Source: Dasyornis broadbenti (lineage: Eukaryota; Chordata; Aves; Passeriformes; Dasyornithidae). From it: a stretch of 64,000 nt of DNA. The notes under the pieces were generated by a model. The model was given only the letters and a program-made list of their open reading frames with translations. It made no database searches and was not told where the DNA came from. The position numbers and the translations under genes were made by a program. The stretch covers positions 1 to 64,000 of the forward strand of contig VZRN01002961.1 in NCBI GenBank assembly GCA_013397935.1, given 5' to 3'. Shown in pieces: positions 63,546 through 64,000 of the stretch (position 1 is the first letter of the stretch; every line of letters begins with the position of its first letter).

Positions 63546-63663
63546 TTACATCCTAAAAACTCCAAATTCTGTCTTCTTCGTAGGTGCGTTTAGTGCAGCA
63601 CTGAGACTCAGGCCCAAAACCAGTCTTGTGTCAGCTGGATCAATAATTCCATCATCCCATAAT
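63546..63663 (-). CDS. MCCC2: MCCC2 terminal exon, methylcrotonoyl-CoA carboxylase beta chain C-terminus
   Basis: MCCC2 is the carboxyltransferase (beta) subunit of the biotin-dependent mitochondrial 3-methylcrotonyl-CoA carboxylase, which carboxylates 3-methylcrotonyl-CoA in leucine breakdown together with MCCC1. This exon gives the last 38 residues, from LWDDGIIDPADTRLVLGLSL through SAALNAP to the terminal FGVFRM, followed by TAA at 63,548-63,546. The human protein ends very similarly (WDDGIIDPADTRLVLGLS, FGIFRM). The acceptor is TTTTTCTGTAG directly before 63,663. One base precedes the first full codon (phase 2, compatible with a split Arg AG|A). The rest of the gene lies to the right, outside the window. 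CARTPT follows about 8 kb downstream in the same direction, as in human. The frame is intact. Confidence 0.96.
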
Positions 63664-64000
63664 CTACAGAAAAAGCAAAAATATAACAAACTAAAACTTT
63701 TAATAATTAAAGGACATTAACATATATAGCTGGTATACTTTCAATCCCATGAAACTGGAAATGGTTTCTAAAGAAAGACGAGTGAAGAGCTAAATTATAC
63801 TTAAAACAATGGTGTCAATTCATGCTTATCATCAATGCAATAGACTGGTGTGCATTACTCTGTGGAATTTGTCTTCTAGAACAATGTATACATTTTAGAT
63901 AAGTGAAGAATGTCAGATCTACATATTTTAAATAGATTCTTCACACTTGACCTGAGTCATCACCTTAAAGCAAAAATCCTCTTTGCTTGTTAATGTTCAC
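63664..64000 (-). other. MCCC2: MCCC2 last intron, 3' part
   Basis: AT-rich sequence upstream of the terminal exon with a T-rich polypyrimidine tract next to the acceptor. No penultimate exon is visible before the window ends. Confidence 0.85.

Noticed and set aside
1..64000. CRISPR arrays, bacterial operons, tRNA and rRNA genes
   Set aside because: No regularly spaced repeats, Shine-Dalgarno-led gene chains, tRNA cloverleaf A/B boxes or rRNA sequence were seen. The window is vertebrate nuclear DNA.

Overview
The window is vertebrate nuclear DNA, almost certainly from a bird. It contains several truncated CR1 LINEs with the avian-type 3' end (a short reiterated ATTCTATGA-like tail), has low repeat density overall, and holds the linked pair MCCC2 - CARTPT, both transcribed on the minus strand. 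In chicken this neighbourhood lies on the Z chromosome; that is recalled synteny and not something the window itself proves. I recall a solo LTR of this type from songbird genomes, which hints at a passerine, but weakly.

Layout. 1-128 is a pyrimidine-rich minisatellite cut by the window edge. 129-22,700 is AT-rich non-coding DNA. It holds a perfect 19-bp hairpin (6431-6474), a G/T-rich block (13,897-14,260) that carries a perfect inverted copy of an 84-bp segment from 12,308-12,391, and a short CR1 fragment (20,348-20,605). 22,730-24,010 is an isolated CpG island interrupted by a 145-bp assembly gap, with a plausible plus-strand splice donor but no recognisable protein. 24,030-53,900 is again non-coding, with a decayed but long CR1 (34,422-37,460, minus), a CR1 3' end (46,452-46,680, plus), a second RT-bearing CR1 (48,433-49,775, minus), several hairpins and small tandem duplications.

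53,920-55,620 is the CARTPT neuropeptide gene on the minus strand: TATA box, signal-peptide exon, middle exon with the dibasic processing sites, and a last exon encoding the complete six-cysteine CART domain. Two single N characters in the GC-rich exon 1/intron 1/exon 2 part coincide with reading-frame damage, so the middle of the precursor cannot be read in full. Intron 2 is filled by a degenerate GGGAC-type pentamer repeat with a canonical G-quadruplex motif near the exon 3 acceptor.

55,620-62,477 is non-coding. 62,478-63,434 is a solo LTR flanked by a perfect 5-bp target duplication, and it contains two same-orientation CTCF-like motifs. Immediately beyond it (63,454-64,000) are the poly(A) signal, terminal coding exon and part of the last intron of MCCC2, the mitochondrial leucine-catabolism carboxyltransferase. 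The two genes have no functional link; their common orientation and conserved adjacency are positional only. The possible LTR-borne insulator between a housekeeping gene and a neuropeptide gene, and the inverted templated copy at 14 kb, are the most noteworthy observations.
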